Source: Gimesia algae (GTDB lineage Bacteria; Planctomycetota; Planctomycetia; Planctomycetales; Planctomycetaceae). From it: 64,000 bases of DNA. The stretch lies in NCBI RefSeq assembly GCF_007746795.1, contig NZ_CP036343.1, forward strand, positions 2,033,769 through 2,097,768, written 5' to 3'. Under the pieces are notes generated by a model. The model saw only the letters and a program-made list of their open reading frames with translations, was not told the origin of the DNA and searched no databases. Of this stretch, positions 11,723-21,698 are shown in pieces (position 1 is the stretch's first letter; each line of letters begins with the position of its first letter). The position numbers were made by a program, and so were the translations under genes.

Positions 11723-14700
11723 TTATCGATAAATGATTTTCAGATAATCAGAAGCGTCCAATGGAATAGCAAACTTGACGGCTCCATCCTGTGCAGATTG
11801 AAAGTCAATATTTCCCTGATGTACGGTTTTGATTCGCGCGACTGGTCGATCAACGTGAACGGTGAATTCCACACGGTTAAGTGAATCCAGCGTATAATTC
11901 GCAAGTGGAATCACAATGCCTTTCTCCGATTTCAAAACGACGGCATCCACCAGAGGCACACTGCACGTCAGCGGTTTATTGATACCGACTTCCCGTACCG
12001 GCCGGAGAATGAATTTCCTGACCTCCGCGGAAAACTCCCAGGGATTATAAGACCGTTCAAGCCTGGATCTAATCACCTGGGGCGCGACTACTTTCCCAGC
12101 CAAATCCAACGCCGGGGTTGGGTTTTCGTCCTGCTCCCCGGGCGTGACCTCTTCACTCTGCTGCAATGCCCGGCGAGCATCGACTGCCTGTTTGATATAA
12201 GACAGTCCTGGCAGAAATCCCATCGAATAGACCTTGCCTTTACCCACTGCTCCAATCACAACGCCCGCATCGCTTTCGATCTTACGCTCAGGCCTGGGCG
12301 TTTGTTTTTGAGAAACGGAAAGCACTTCCATCTCCGTTTGACCGGCTTTGACGATAGATACAGGTCGTAAAATATGCACATATGAACCAGAATTCAGAAA
12401 TACCTGATGCTCTGTTACCGCTTCCCGCATGACAGGTAAATGGTCGTTGAATTCTGTAAGGGGACGATTAAATTCATCCCGCATGGCCGCCCCCGCTGTG
12501 AGTACCAAGACGCCTCCCCCCTTCACCCACTCTGTCAATTTTTCCGCCGCTGCCCGTGTGAGGTTCGGCCCGGATGCATAGCAGACTTTGTAATCTGAAA
12601 GCAGTCCTCGCTCAAGTTGTGCTTCACCGATAAAATCCACGGGAACCTGTTCGTGAGCCAGTGCCATCCACGTGTGCATACGGTTGAAGCCGTAAGCATG
12701 ATTCCGCTTGACTGTCCAGGCATCAGACGACGATGAATACAAAATGGCAACTTCCGCCGGATCGGCGGCCGCATCGATCAGCAGGTCTTCCGCACCACCA
12801 ATCTCATAAGTCACTTCTGCATTAGCCCGCCAGGTTTCGGGGTGGTTGTACCAGGTATGACTCTTCCACGCAGGTCCGCCTTCATGGCTGCCCCAACTGA
12901 CCCCATAAGAAAAGTTCTTCCAGATCCGGATTCCGCGTGCCGTCTCGCTCGCTGCTTTTGTTTTAATATCCCAGGGCTTTCGTCCCGCATGTGCAACCAG
13001 ATAATGCCCCAGAGTCTGCCCGTGCTCGCGCGATGCCGCACGCATCAGATCCACATTGTAAGCACCACATTGATAGCTCGATGCACCGTTCGCCCAATCC
13101 TCACTCCAGATCGCATTCTGGTTTTCGACATCAAGAAGTTCAAAGTAATCGACTCCCTGAGAGTAGAAATTCGCGGCGTAGGTAGCACCGTCACTGAAAT
13201 TCACCAGCGTTGGCAATTCTCTGCCGTAAGATGATTCTAATATCTCACGTTGGGCAGCCATGAAGTCTCCCAGCGCCCGGGTGCGAAATCGCTGTGTGAA
13301 ATAATGCAAGGCAGGAAACTGATCACGGTCGCTTTCTAAAACCGGTTTCACGGCATCCCAGTTCTCAACCAGTAAATCAGCAGGAGTTTTATCGAGTTTT
13401 TTTAGCCAGACGCGGAATGCCTGGTGATACGCCGGATCTGCCACCATAAAACTGGCAGGCTGCCCCGTGGGCTCATCGGTCAGCATACAGTATACAATGT
13501 CTTCAGTTTTCTTTCCCGATTCGAAAAACTCATGCGCATGGACTGCTGCTCTGGTACGCATTGCTTCCAGATCTGGTTGGCAGAACGATTTATTCTTGCT
13601 CAACCAGATTCCACCGTGTAGATAATGCTTGTCTCGATTGGAAAACCCAAAGTAATCGAGCGTTTTCCACTCGCGATCGATGATCGATTGATCGACTTCA
13701 GTGCCATAACCGCCGACTGTCGCACTGACAAAAAAAGGAATTTTGTCTGGTTTTTTTCCTGTTTGAGGCCAGTCATACGCGTCCGCTATTTTTCCTGTCG
13801 CCTCCGCAAACTCCTTGTCTCGTTTCATTCGAGACAGATTCTCAGCCGTCAGCAAATTTGGTGGCATCACCACCACCAGGCCATTCGGCTGACTGTCGAC
13901 CTCCATCGTTCTGACAATCGCCGCATCCTCTGGCGCAGTCGCAAATTCGAATTTTGCCTGGAGTCGATCTGCCCGATCCGCATAGGTATAACGCGCAGTA
14001 ATATTCAGAATCGCACCGCTGTCCTGATACAACATCGGCGTAATATTGCACCACGGGGTTGTCTCACCACTTGCCAGTAACTGGTCTTGTTCCGGCCGCA
14101 AGCCTGGTTTCGCTCCTGCCCGCGAAAGATGCCAGTGTCCGTACCAGGGAGAACGATAGTGATCCGCAAAGATATGAACCTGGAGAGGTTTTTCATAAAT
14201 ATCCGCCAGTCTTACCCGCAACCAGGTTTGTGGTCCATAAGGGGAAAAATCGGGCTTGGCTGCCTTATCCGTTGTGATCAGAAAACAATCGACATTTCGT
14301 ACATAGCCTGAACAGTTTTTCGATTCATATTTACTCAATGTCAGAGTGTGCTCTCCGGCTGCAAGAGGGGTATCAAGCTGATCCCAGACATAAGCCCAGT
14401 TTTTAACGCCTGGCCTTGTTTCCAGATCAAAGACTTTCCGGGCGATCATTTTTTCATTCGAAGAAACTGCGACTTCAAATGGGCCGCGCCGCGTACTGCT
14501 GTAGTTGTGACGCACCCAGATCCGATAGTCTCCCGCTTCTGGAACAGTGAACCTGGCTGTCGCTAATCCGCGCGTCTCTCCGCTCGAACCATTCAGCGCC
14601 TTGACCCCCGAAGCCCCCCGCGCTGTAACATTGACTTTCCAGCCATCGGAAGAAATCGTAAATGCTTCTGCTTCTAAAAATGTGGGCTCTGCGCAAAACA

Positions 14701-14767
14701 CGCTTTCTGAGTTGACAGCGAATCCCACAACCAGGGCCAATATTCTGACTAACTGTTTATTTTTCAT
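11723..14767 (-). CDS. Large secreted glycoside-hydrolase-like protein (beta-galactosidase trimerisation-type fold)
   Basis: 1014 residues. A signal peptide (VRILALVVGFAVNSESVFC/AEP) precedes a carbohydrate-binding-like beta-sandwich with TFLEAEAF at its start and RIWVRHNYSS and AGEHTLTLSKYES later. A long central region, about residues 340-640, looks like a TIM barrel of a GH42-type enzyme (CMLTDEPTGQ, YFELLDVENQNAIWSEDW). A glutamine-amidotransferase-like segment follows (LLSDYKVCYASGPNLTRAAAEKL in parts, then WVKGGGVLVLTAGAAM), as in beta-galactosidase trimerisation domains. Specific activity and catalytic residues cannot be assigned by eye. Polysaccharide breakdown outside the cell is inferred. 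It is divergent from the next carbohydrate gene. Confidence 0.7.
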   Translation of the reverse strand: MKNKQLVRILALVVGFAVNSESVFCAEPTFLEAEAFTISSDGWKVNVTARGASGVKALNGSSGETRGLATARFTVPEAGDYRIWVRHNYSSTRRGPFEVAVSSNEKMIARKVFDLETRPGVKNWAYVWDQLDTPLAAGEHTLTLSKYESKNCSGYVRNVDCFLITTDKAAKPDFSPYGPQTWLRVRLADIYEKPLQVHIFADHYRSPWYGHWHLSRAGAKPGLRPEQDQLLASGETTPWCNITPMLYQDSGAILNITARYTYADRADRLQAKFEFATAPEDAAIVRTMEVDSQPNGLVVVMPPNLLTAENLSRMKRDKEFAEATGKIADAYDWPQTGKKPDKIPFFVSATVGGYGTEVDQSIIDREWKTLDYFGFSNRDKHYLHGGIWLSKNKSFCQPDLEAMRTRAAVHAHEFFESGKKTEDIVYCMLTDEPTGQPASFMVADPAYHQAFRVWLKKLDKTPADLLVENWDAVKPVLESDRDQFPALHYFTQRFRTRALGDFMAAQREILESSYGRELPTLVNFSDGATYAANFYSQGVDYFELLDVENQNAIWSEDWANGASSYQCGAYNVDLMRAASREHGQTLGHYLVAHAGRKPWDIKTKAASETARGIRIWKNFSYGVSWGSHEGGPAWKSHTWYNHPETWRANAEVTYEIGGAEDLLIDAAADPAEVAILYSSSSDAWTVKRNHAYGFNRMHTWMALAHEQVPVDFIGEAQLERGLLSDYKVCYASGPNLTRAAAEKLTEWVKGGGVLVLTAGAAMRDEFNRPLTEFNDHLPVMREAVTEHQVFLNSGSYVHILRPVSIVKAGQTEMEVLSVSQKQTPRPERKIESDAGVVIGAVGKGKVYSMGFLPGLSYIKQAVDARRALQQSEEVTPGEQDENPTPALDLAGKVVAPQVIRSRLERSYNPWEFSAEVRKFILRPVREVGINKPLTCSVPLVDAVVLKSEKGIVIPLANYTLDSLNRVEFTVHVDRPVARIKTVHQGNIDFQSAQDGAVKFAIPLDASDYLKIIYR

Positions 14768-15226
14768 AACTTCCGATGATACTGGATTAGATTTGTCTCT
14801 GTATCGAATTCAAACATTCCTGACGGACTCGGCCGTTGAACGATTCAATATCTGCAATATTCGGACGGTATTCCCAGCCGACTGAAATCCAGAGTAACCT
14901 TGTTGAAGTAAGTCCACCAGTCCAAACTCTTCGTTACGGCTTTCACGCTGACCGATTCTGGATTTCGTGAAACCAAAGAAACTCACTAGATGAGATCTGC
15001 TGCAAGGAAGATCACCGCAGGTTGATCAAGTCGTACGCGCGTTTGATTCTGACAAGGCCAAAACCAACAGCCCTTCACTGCAAAAGTGCTCCGCCCCGCA
15101 TCATGGTGTAACATGCTACTATTTCATTGCATTCGCACAGCAGAAACCGCTACACTAACATAAATACTCATCCATGTGTCACTGCCTCAATCGATAGATT
15201 AGTTTCCTCCAACCCAGGAGCACTCC
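14768..15226. other. Divergent intergenic region
   Basis: About 460 bases between two divergently transcribed secreted-enzyme genes, so it must contain both promoters. I saw no dispersed repeat and no strong palindrome. Confidence 0.4.
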
Positions 15227-16768
15227 ATGATTCGCTTGCTAGTGTTCGCGATCGCATTTGCGCTGACTGCTTCGGTGCATGCTGAAGAAATATCTGAATA
15301 CGACGTCAGCCTGTTCTCTTTTGACGACCACAGCATCCCGTGGAAATCGAACCTCAAGCTGACGATGACACCGCCAGAGAAGCACCCGGACAATCCACTG
15401 ATCCCGATCGGTGAAAAGGGAGCATGCGATGAAGGCGGCGTTCAATTCTACGGTTCGATGCTTGAGCACGATGGGAAATATAAACTCTGGTACGTCGCTC
15501 TGGACGATACCGTTTTCAAGCGGGCGTACAAAGGCCTGCGCGTCGCCTACGCGGAGAGCGACGATGGCATTCACTGGACTAAACCCAATCTCGGACTGGT
15601 CGAATATCGAGGCAACACCAACAACAATCTGGTCGCCGTTGATCCTCCAGAAGCCTGCACCATTCATATGATCGTACTTCACGAAGCGGACGAGCCCGAT
15701 CCCACGCGCCGCTTCAAGATGATGATGAATGTGCAGACCCGACTGGCCGCGCGCAAGAAAAACGTCGCCACATCGGTTGCTTTCTACAGCGCAGACGGAC
15801 TGCGCTGGCGGGCTGCCACGAAGATGGAGTTCCAGAACGGCCAGATTAAAGATGAGTACCGCACCTTGCCGCCTGTGCATTTCGAGCAGGGCGGGCTGTT
15901 TCGCTGGAAGGGCATGTATCACCTCACCGGCCAACAGATTACTCCCTGGGTGTACCAGGCCGATGGCAAAGTGTCGGGGAGAGTGATGACAACATACCGC
16001 TCGCCGGATTTGATTCACTGGCAGGAGGCGCCCGCTTTCGGTTTCATGCGCGGCACCGCCATCGGCATTCCCGGCAAACCCGCTGAAGATGAGGAAGCAC
16101 ACTTACCCTCGTCGGTCTGGCATCGCAATAATGTACTGCTGGGCGTCTACGGGATCTGGCGGGGGGCTCCCGAGTGGAAAGATCGCATCATCGATCTTGG
16201 CCTCAATATCAGCAACAATGGCATTCACTTCCGCGAACCGATCCGCGACTACGTGCTCATCAAAGCCGGTCAAGCTGGCGAGTGGGACGTGGGCGGGCTG
16301 CTTCAGGGACAGGGCTTCGCCCATGTCGGCGACGAGACCTATATCTACTACGGGGCCTGGGATTTGACAGTGGCCCCGAAATTCCCACCACGTGGCGGCG
16401 TGGGAGTGGTGAAGATGCGACGCGATGGCTTCGGTTATCTGTCGCGCATCGACGAAAGTGCCGCCGCGGTTTTTGACACCACGACAATTCATCCACAGCA
16501 GAACGGTGTCCGCCTGATTGCCAATATAGACCAGGCGAATGTCGGAACCCCGCCGCTCGTCGAACTGATCGATGACCGGGGCAAACCGCTCGCCAACTAT
16601 TCCGGCAAGAACGCTGCGAAACTCAACCGGAACGGCACACGTCAAGATATCGTCTGGCCCGCTACCAACGGCACCGAGATTGCCGTCACCGAACCGTTCT
16701 CAATTCGCGTGACGCTCGCTAACGACAGCGGCGCTCACATCTACGCGCTCTACGTCGATCAAAACTGA
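15227..16768 (+). CDS. Secreted five-bladed beta-propeller (GH32/GH43-like) protein
   Basis: 513 residues with a clear signal peptide (RLLVFAIAFALTASVHA/EE). Repeated propeller motifs are present: EHDGKYKLWYVALDD, VAYAESDDGIHWTKPNLG, VAFYSADGLRWRAAT, TYRSPDLIHWQEAP, NISNNGIHFREPI. These Asp-Gly-Ile/Leu-x-Trp repeats are characteristic of GH32/GH43/GH68-like propellers. AGGAG lies six bases before the ATG. Substrate and catalytic acids are not assigned. The neighbouring large secreted enzymes on both sides suggest a polysaccharide-use cluster. Confidence 0.8.
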   Translation: MIRLLVFAIAFALTASVHAEEISEYDVSLFSFDDHSIPWKSNLKLTMTPPEKHPDNPLIPIGEKGACDEGGVQFYGSMLEHDGKYKLWYVALDDTVFKRAYKGLRVAYAESDDGIHWTKPNLGLVEYRGNTNNNLVAVDPPEACTIHMIVLHEADEPDPTRRFKMMMNVQTRLAARKKNVATSVAFYSADGLRWRAATKMEFQNGQIKDEYRTLPPVHFEQGGLFRWKGMYHLTGQQITPWVYQADGKVSGRVMTTYRSPDLIHWQEAPAFGFMRGTAIGIPGKPAEDEEAHLPSSVWHRNNVLLGVYGIWRGAPEWKDRIIDLGLNISNNGIHFREPIRDYVLIKAGQAGEWDVGGLLQGQGFAHVGDETYIYYGAWDLTVAPKFPPRGGVGVVKMRRDGFGYLSRIDESAAAVFDTTTIHPQQNGVRLIANIDQANVGTPPLVELIDDRGKPLANYSGKNAAKLNRNGTRQDIVWPATNGTEIAVTEPFSIRVTLANDSGAHIYALYVDQN

Positions 16769-17087
16769 GTTGGATGATCTCTGTTTTTCCGTATCATCAC
16801 CACTACGCAAGTTGACATCAATCTTCAAAAGGCCGAAATTGGAACGACCTATGGATTCCTGTTATCTCATCCGAATTTCGGCAATCATAATGATCGATCG
16901 GTTTTGAAGACACTTTCATCCCATCGAACTGGTCTTCGGCTGTGATCTATTGGCGCGCCCTATGCACCTGCAGCACGATGGTTTATAAAAGTAACCCCTA
17001 CACACTGATCGCGTTCGACACCCGGTCAAATTCACTGATTCAGCCTAACCGTATCTCCAACATAATCATTTATCAGGAAAAGAGACA
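16769..17087. other. Intergenic region with a distant inverted repeat
   Basis: A 9-bp perfect inverted pair, GCCGAAATT (16832-16840) and AATTTCGGC (16874-16882), flanks 33 bases. It lies downstream of the propeller gene and upstream of the kinase gene. It may be a weak terminator or chance; no T-run follows. Confidence 0.3.
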
Positions 17088-18134
17088 ATGGTCGAAAGCA
17101 ATGAGCAAACCCCCAATACTTTTTTTATCGAAGTGTCTGGATCTGGTCTGCCTGAAGTAGATGGTCTCTTCGTTCCTTCCACGGCACCGCCTGCGAAATC
17201 GGAATCGGGAACCATATCCAGCCTCGGCTACTGGAACGGCAAAATGGCGTGGGATCGCGCGGATGGAAAGTCTGCCAGAAGCCCTGCGCTCTCCTATTCC
17301 AACAGCTACACATCCTGGAGAATCTGCCGTCTCGATGGTCATCTGGCATACGACATTACCTGTGAAGATGCGCTGCCACCCACCGACAGAGAATGGCACG
17401 TCTACAAAAAAGGAGTCGCACCTGCGCCTCAAGTCGTAATCCACCACTACGATCCGCGAGAGCCCTGCCCCGAGCCCAACGTTGTGTTTGTACTGGGCGG
17501 CCCCGGTGCTGGAAAAGGCACGATGTGCGAGCTTGCCGAGTCTCAACTGGGCTGGACCCACTTATCCACGGGTGATCTTTGCCGAGCCGCGCGTCAGGTG
17601 GGCGGTCCGAACGCCGTCCTCATCGAAGAATTCATCACGGCCGGAAAGCTGGTACCCAATGAAATCATTGTGACACTGCTGAAAGACAAGATGGAAACGG
17701 TTATTAGAACAACAGGCAGGAACAACTTCCTGCTGGATGGATTCCCCCGCTCTCTGTCCAATCTGGAAGCGTGGCATGCGATCTTCGGCAAGGAAGCGGA
17801 ACTGCCAAAACTTTTGTACCTCGAATGTCCGTACCCTGTTCTTGAGCAGCGTATCCTGGGCCGAGCCAAATACTCCGGCAGAAGTGACGACAATGTTGAG
17901 AGTATCAAGCTGAGATTCGACACCTTCAAGGCAGAAACGCTGCCTACCGTTGAACACTTCAAGAGCAAAAACAAGTGTGTCGAAATTGACACCAGTCAAG
18001 ATCGTCAGGCCGTCTATTCTCTCGTCGCCAGCAACCTCGCAGAGTACACCGATCCCAAGTTCGCTGCCAGGCCGCTCACCGAAAGAGCCGAGATGCTTCT
18101 CGGTTTAAGAGCTTATCCCAAACAGGAAAAATAA
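17088..18134 (+). CDS. Nucleoside monophosphate kinase (short UMP-CMP/AK1-like) with novel N-terminal domain
   Basis: 348 residues. Residues about 130-325 form an adenylate-kinase-family domain. It has P-loop GGPGAGKGT (137-145), LSTGDLCRAA, the NMP motif LLDGFPRS (215-222) and a short LID RAKYSGRSDDNVES. The short LID with SGRxDDN is the pattern of eukaryotic UMP-CMP kinase and AK1, not of the long zinc-type bacterial Adk. It should transfer phosphate from ATP to a nucleoside monophosphate. Residues 1-125 are a separate domain (FIEVSGSGLPEVDGLFVPS, YSNSYTSWRICRLDG) that I do not recognise from bacteria. There is no signal peptide, so it is cytoplasmic. It stands alone, with an AGGAAAAGAGACA ribosome region. 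Confidence 0.85.
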   Translation: MVESNEQTPNTFFIEVSGSGLPEVDGLFVPSTAPPAKSESGTISSLGYWNGKMAWDRADGKSARSPALSYSNSYTSWRICRLDGHLAYDITCEDALPPTDREWHVYKKGVAPAPQVVIHHYDPREPCPEPNVVFVLGGPGAGKGTMCELAESQLGWTHLSTGDLCRAARQVGGPNAVLIEEFITAGKLVPNEIIVTLLKDKMETVIRTTGRNNFLLDGFPRSLSNLEAWHAIFGKEAELPKLLYLECPYPVLEQRILGRAKYSGRSDDNVESIKLRFDTFKAETLPTVEHFKSKNKCVEIDTSQDRQAVYSLVASNLAEYTDPKFAARPLTERAEMLLGLRAYPKQEK

Positions 18135-18404
18135 TAAGGCGGTGCTGATCCCGAGTGCGTTTTCCAATTGTGTGACATGCCATAAAGGCTGCATACACAT
18201 CCGGATTCAGTCATGATTGCGGATGTCTGATTTGTCATTTTTCCTCAGTCAAGATAGAAAAGAACTGCTATACAAGGAACTTTACTGGATTCATTGCAGT
18301 GTGTCGTTTACGATAATGTTATCAGGCGATGGCGTTTCAGGGCTGCTAACCTGACGAGTCGCCAAGGCCTCATTCCCCTGACGGCATTGTCTTTACGCAA
18401 TTAC

Positions 18405-18498
18405 TAGGGCACATCACATTTAACCATCGCGTCTCTCAATTTATTATACTTGATCCGATTGGCCCTGGAGACACTACAGTAAAACTGGACACAGTCTA
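18405..18498 (+). repeat. Repeat A copy 3
   Basis: TAGGGCACATCACATTTAACC, central CGTCTCTC and GGAGACAC, ending GTAAAACTGGACACAGTCTA. It lies in a 392-base gap, 29 bases upstream of the next start codon. The rest of the gap (18135-18404) holds nothing recognised. Confidence 0.88.
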
Positions 18499-18526
18499 AT
18501 CACAGGTTTGAAAAGCGAGCTCTCCC

Positions 18527-21184
18527 ATGCGGTTCCTGTTTGTTCTGCTCTCCGTATCATTACTGATCGTCACGGATGCCCTCGCGGGAGATCCGATTCA
18601 ACTGCCAGTGACCAAAGACAACTCGATCGTCATGGTGGATGGCGAGTGGTCGCTGAACGCCGGTCAACAGGGGCGAATTCGCATCAAAGGCAACCAGCAT
18701 ATTGTCGCGATGGCGTTTGACACGTCTGCCATCGCAGGAAAACGAGTGAAAAGCGCAACGCTGGTTTGTGTGCCGGGGAAACAGGATATTTCTGGTGTTA
18801 CCATTTCCACAATTGCCACACCGTGGAATGAACAACACTCAAACGGCCTGACTGCAGGAATTGACGGCATTGAAGACTGGGGGTACAAGGGAGCTCGGTT
18901 TCCAGCGGTATGTGGCGGCAACGGATTTACGCTGGTACACAATACGAACACAAAAATGCGTGATGGCAATTATCATTGGGATGTGCCTCCCGATATGATT
19001 CATGCGCTGGCGATTGGCGTCGCTCATGGATTGGCCATTCATGAACACAGTGCCGACACCCGACGCAATCCGACGATCTTTGCGCATGAGCAATCGGGAA
19101 AGAAACCCTATCTGATAGTTGAACTCGACGATCAGGTTGAAGCCGTTCCAGATGCTGCAACAGAGCTGCGACTGGCTTCGGCAGATGATACCTCTGCGCG
19201 GCTGACGTTGAAGTCTCCCCTGCATGATGGGTTTGCTTACGAAGTCACCATTGATGGTAAATCACTTGGCCGACATAATATTCCGCTTGTGAAGAATGGA
19301 CATAAGCAGACCATTCAACTCCGAGACCTCCCCTCGTCCATCGCCGTGCATCAGCCATATGAAATCAAGGTCGTCACGCTGAATCGTACAGGACAAGTTT
19401 CACAACCTGCGAAGTTACGTGGCGTGATTCTGAAATCCGTTTCGATCGATAAACCAAATGTGGCCTTTTCACCAGCGCAATCGTCGCCAGTTCCTGGTCT
19501 AAGTGTGATTCCAGTTACGGACAAGTATGACTCTTCCGGAAAGTCTGTCGGCGAACTGCCGGAAGATTACCGGACAGATAACGCAATCTTCGACGGTCAG
19601 CGAGTTCGGCTGACAGCCGCTGCGGGCGAAGTAGTCGGATTTCAGTTGCTGCTGCGAGTTGACAAGAACGAAGAAGTGTCCGTCAAAATCCAACTGGACG
19701 AACCTGAACCACGGATCGATCTGCATCAAGCCGTCTACGTTCCGTCAAACGGTCGCTTGATTCCCGATCCACTGCTGCCGATGCCTGATTCCATTTTGCT
19801 GAAACCCGATACGGATCATTCCGTGATTGCCGATATCTATCTTCCCTTCGATGCATCCCCAGGCCTTCGTCAAGGGAAGATCACAATTTCTGACGGACGC
19901 GTGGTGCCGCTGATAATCAAAGTTCTTCCCTTCGCATTACCTCGTCAAGCGTCGTTCTCCTGTGAGATGAATGGCTATGGATTGCCGGATCATGTCAACG
20001 AATACTATGCCCTGCAACAAATCGCATACGACCATCGAGTCCACGCCAATATTCTGCATTACTCGCATAGAACTGCTGCCCCGGGATCAAGGAAAAGTAA
20101 TCTTGATATGCGTCTTCGTTCCGGCAGACGGATGGACAACAGACGGTACGATAGTATTCAGCCGGGTTCAAAGACCGGTTTCTGGGACGATTTTATTGAA
20201 GCCTTTGGTCCGTACATTGATGGCTCATTATTCAAAGAGGGTCATCGTGGACCGATTGCGGCACCAGGCTTCTATCTGACGTTTCACGAAAGCTGGCCGT
20301 TGAATTGTCGATCCTACTTCAATGGCAATCCAGACGCATATCATTCGTTTGCTGAGCAGCCGGAGTATCGTCGTACGTTTGTTAATATCCTGCAGGATTT
20401 TGCTCGACTTGCAGAATCCAAAAGCTGGAAGCAAACCGGTTTTCAGGTGTACTTCAACAATAAGGGATCTCTCAATGAGAAGACCAAGGCTCCGTGGATT
20501 TTGGATGAACCAGCAAGCTATTGGGATTACCGGGCGTTGCAGTTCTATGGAGAGCTGACTGACCGAGGACGTGATGTAGCACCAGGAGTTCAGATTGATT
20601 ATCGCATCGACATTTCGCGCCCTGAATACTGCCGGGGTCAGTTAAGTCGACGCGATGATCTGTGGGTTGTGTCGGCGACGGCGTTCCAGCATTATCGTCG
20701 TCTGGTAAGCGACCGCATGCAGTCTGATGGTCTGAAGACGTGGGTTTACGGGACATCGAACCATGTCCACGAAACGAATCGCAACGTACAAGCTTGGGCG
20801 CTGGATGCCTGGCAGGCCGGAGCGACTGGCATTGTTCCCTGGCAGACGGTCAACAAATCGGGAAGTGCCTTGACTGAAGCGGATCAACTGGGATTGTTCA
20901 TTTTCGATAAAAACACTTCTGACGAAACTGTCATTCGACATTCGATGCGATTGAAAGCTTATCGAGATGTGCAGCAGTTGATCGAGTATCTCAATTTGCT
21001 TCAGCAACAAAAACGTTGGTCACAGAATCAAATGCGACGCTTCGTCAATCAATATGTAGATCTGGATGCGGAGGTCAACAAAACCAATGAAGCGGACGCA
21101 GGCACGGCGGCGTATGGTCGGCTGTCCGCTTCGGGCCTTGAGACTCTCAGGATAGCAGTATCAAAGCTGTTGGCAGCGCAGTAG
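18527..21184 (+). CDS. Large secreted DUF4091/GH123-like protein with DNRLRE-like N-terminus
   Basis: 885 residues with a signal peptide (RFLFVLLSVSLLIVTDALA/GD). The first ~200 residues (DNSIVMVDGEW, VAMAFDTSAIAGKRVKSATL, ISTIATPWNEQ) resemble the DNRLRE/CBM-type domain. A fibronectin-like segment follows. From about residue 470 a barrel-like region resembles DUF4091/GH123 proteins (CEMNGYGLPDHVNEYY, FQVYFNNKG, WILDEPASYWDYRALQFYG, GTSNHVHETNRNVQAWALDA, GIVPWQTVNK). The DEP motif is a plausible active-site region. Glycosidase activity is an inference. The ribosome site is weak, and the gene sits directly behind a repeat A copy. Confidence 0.68.
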   Translation: MRFLFVLLSVSLLIVTDALAGDPIQLPVTKDNSIVMVDGEWSLNAGQQGRIRIKGNQHIVAMAFDTSAIAGKRVKSATLVCVPGKQDISGVTISTIATPWNEQHSNGLTAGIDGIEDWGYKGARFPAVCGGNGFTLVHNTNTKMRDGNYHWDVPPDMIHALAIGVAHGLAIHEHSADTRRNPTIFAHEQSGKKPYLIVELDDQVEAVPDAATELRLASADDTSARLTLKSPLHDGFAYEVTIDGKSLGRHNIPLVKNGHKQTIQLRDLPSSIAVHQPYEIKVVTLNRTGQVSQPAKLRGVILKSVSIDKPNVAFSPAQSSPVPGLSVIPVTDKYDSSGKSVGELPEDYRTDNAIFDGQRVRLTAAAGEVVGFQLLLRVDKNEEVSVKIQLDEPEPRIDLHQAVYVPSNGRLIPDPLLPMPDSILLKPDTDHSVIADIYLPFDASPGLRQGKITISDGRVVPLIIKVLPFALPRQASFSCEMNGYGLPDHVNEYYALQQIAYDHRVHANILHYSHRTAAPGSRKSNLDMRLRSGRRMDNRRYDSIQPGSKTGFWDDFIEAFGPYIDGSLFKEGHRGPIAAPGFYLTFHESWPLNCRSYFNGNPDAYHSFAEQPEYRRTFVNILQDFARLAESKSWKQTGFQVYFNNKGSLNEKTKAPWILDEPASYWDYRALQFYGELTDRGRDVAPGVQIDYRIDISRPEYCRGQLSRRDDLWVVSATAFQHYRRLVSDRMQSDGLKTWVYGTSNHVHETNRNVQAWALDAWQAGATGIVPWQTVNKSGSALTEADQLGLFIFDKNTSDETVIRHSMRLKAYRDVQQLIEYLNLLQQQKRWSQNQMRRFVNQYVDLDAEVNKTNEADAGTAAYGRLSASGLETLRIAVSKLLAAQ

Positions 21185-21186
21185 TA

Positions 21187-21408
21187 CTCAAAGTCATCGA
21201 CTCCGTTGCCACGCCGGTTCTGTATGCTGGTCTCCGTGTAGCCTGCAACCTGACTCACTTCGACGACGGCTTCTTGCGCGATCGCCGTTATGTCAACATG
21301 GACCGTGACAGGAAGTTCTGCGAGTCGTTTCGCATGAACGGCAAGTGGTATTTTCTGCCCGCCAGGTTAACTGAAACAGTTAGCGCCCGTAGTATTAGAA
21401 AACTCCGC
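21187..21408 (+). pseudogene. Integrase-core (rve) transposase remnant
   Basis: One frame following the previous stop encodes NLTHFDDGFLRDRRYVNMDRDRKFCESFR without a start codon. This resembles the centre of planctomycete rve-type transposases, where an 'ARNLT...DDGFL...IMDRDxKFxxxFR' block carries the second catalytic Asp. The frame ends about 50 codons later with no further match and has no N-terminal part. It is therefore a short decayed fragment, not a gene. Confidence 0.55.
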
Positions 21409-21417
21409 TAATGAATC

Positions 21418-21511
21418 TAGAGCGCATCACATTTAACCATCGCGTCTCTCAATCAATTATACTTAATCCAAATGGCCCTGGAGACGCTTCAATAAAACTG
21501 GATACAGTCGA
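21418..21511 (+). repeat. Repeat A copy 4
   Basis: TAGAGCGCATCACATTTAACC, CGCGTCTCTCAATC, GGAGACGC and ATAAAACTGGATACAGTCGA. It lies between the integrase remnant and the IS element. Confidence 0.88.
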
Positions 21512-21698
21512 ATCACCAGGAATCAATGCTTGATACACTTCTAACGCCTGATATTATATACAGCAATCGGAAACCATATTCAGACTCTATCTGTGTCAGG
21601 AAGCCTCTGAGGCATCCTGTCCGAGCAACCACTGTTCCTTTCGCATGTTTTTGTTACCCGTCAGCTTCATTGATGAGCAAATCCATGCAGGTGACTAA

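Noticed and set aside
15239..16102. 287-codon minus-strand frame opposite the secreted propeller gene
   Set aside because: It is the antisense shadow of a well-supported gene with signal peptide and propeller motifs on the plus strand.
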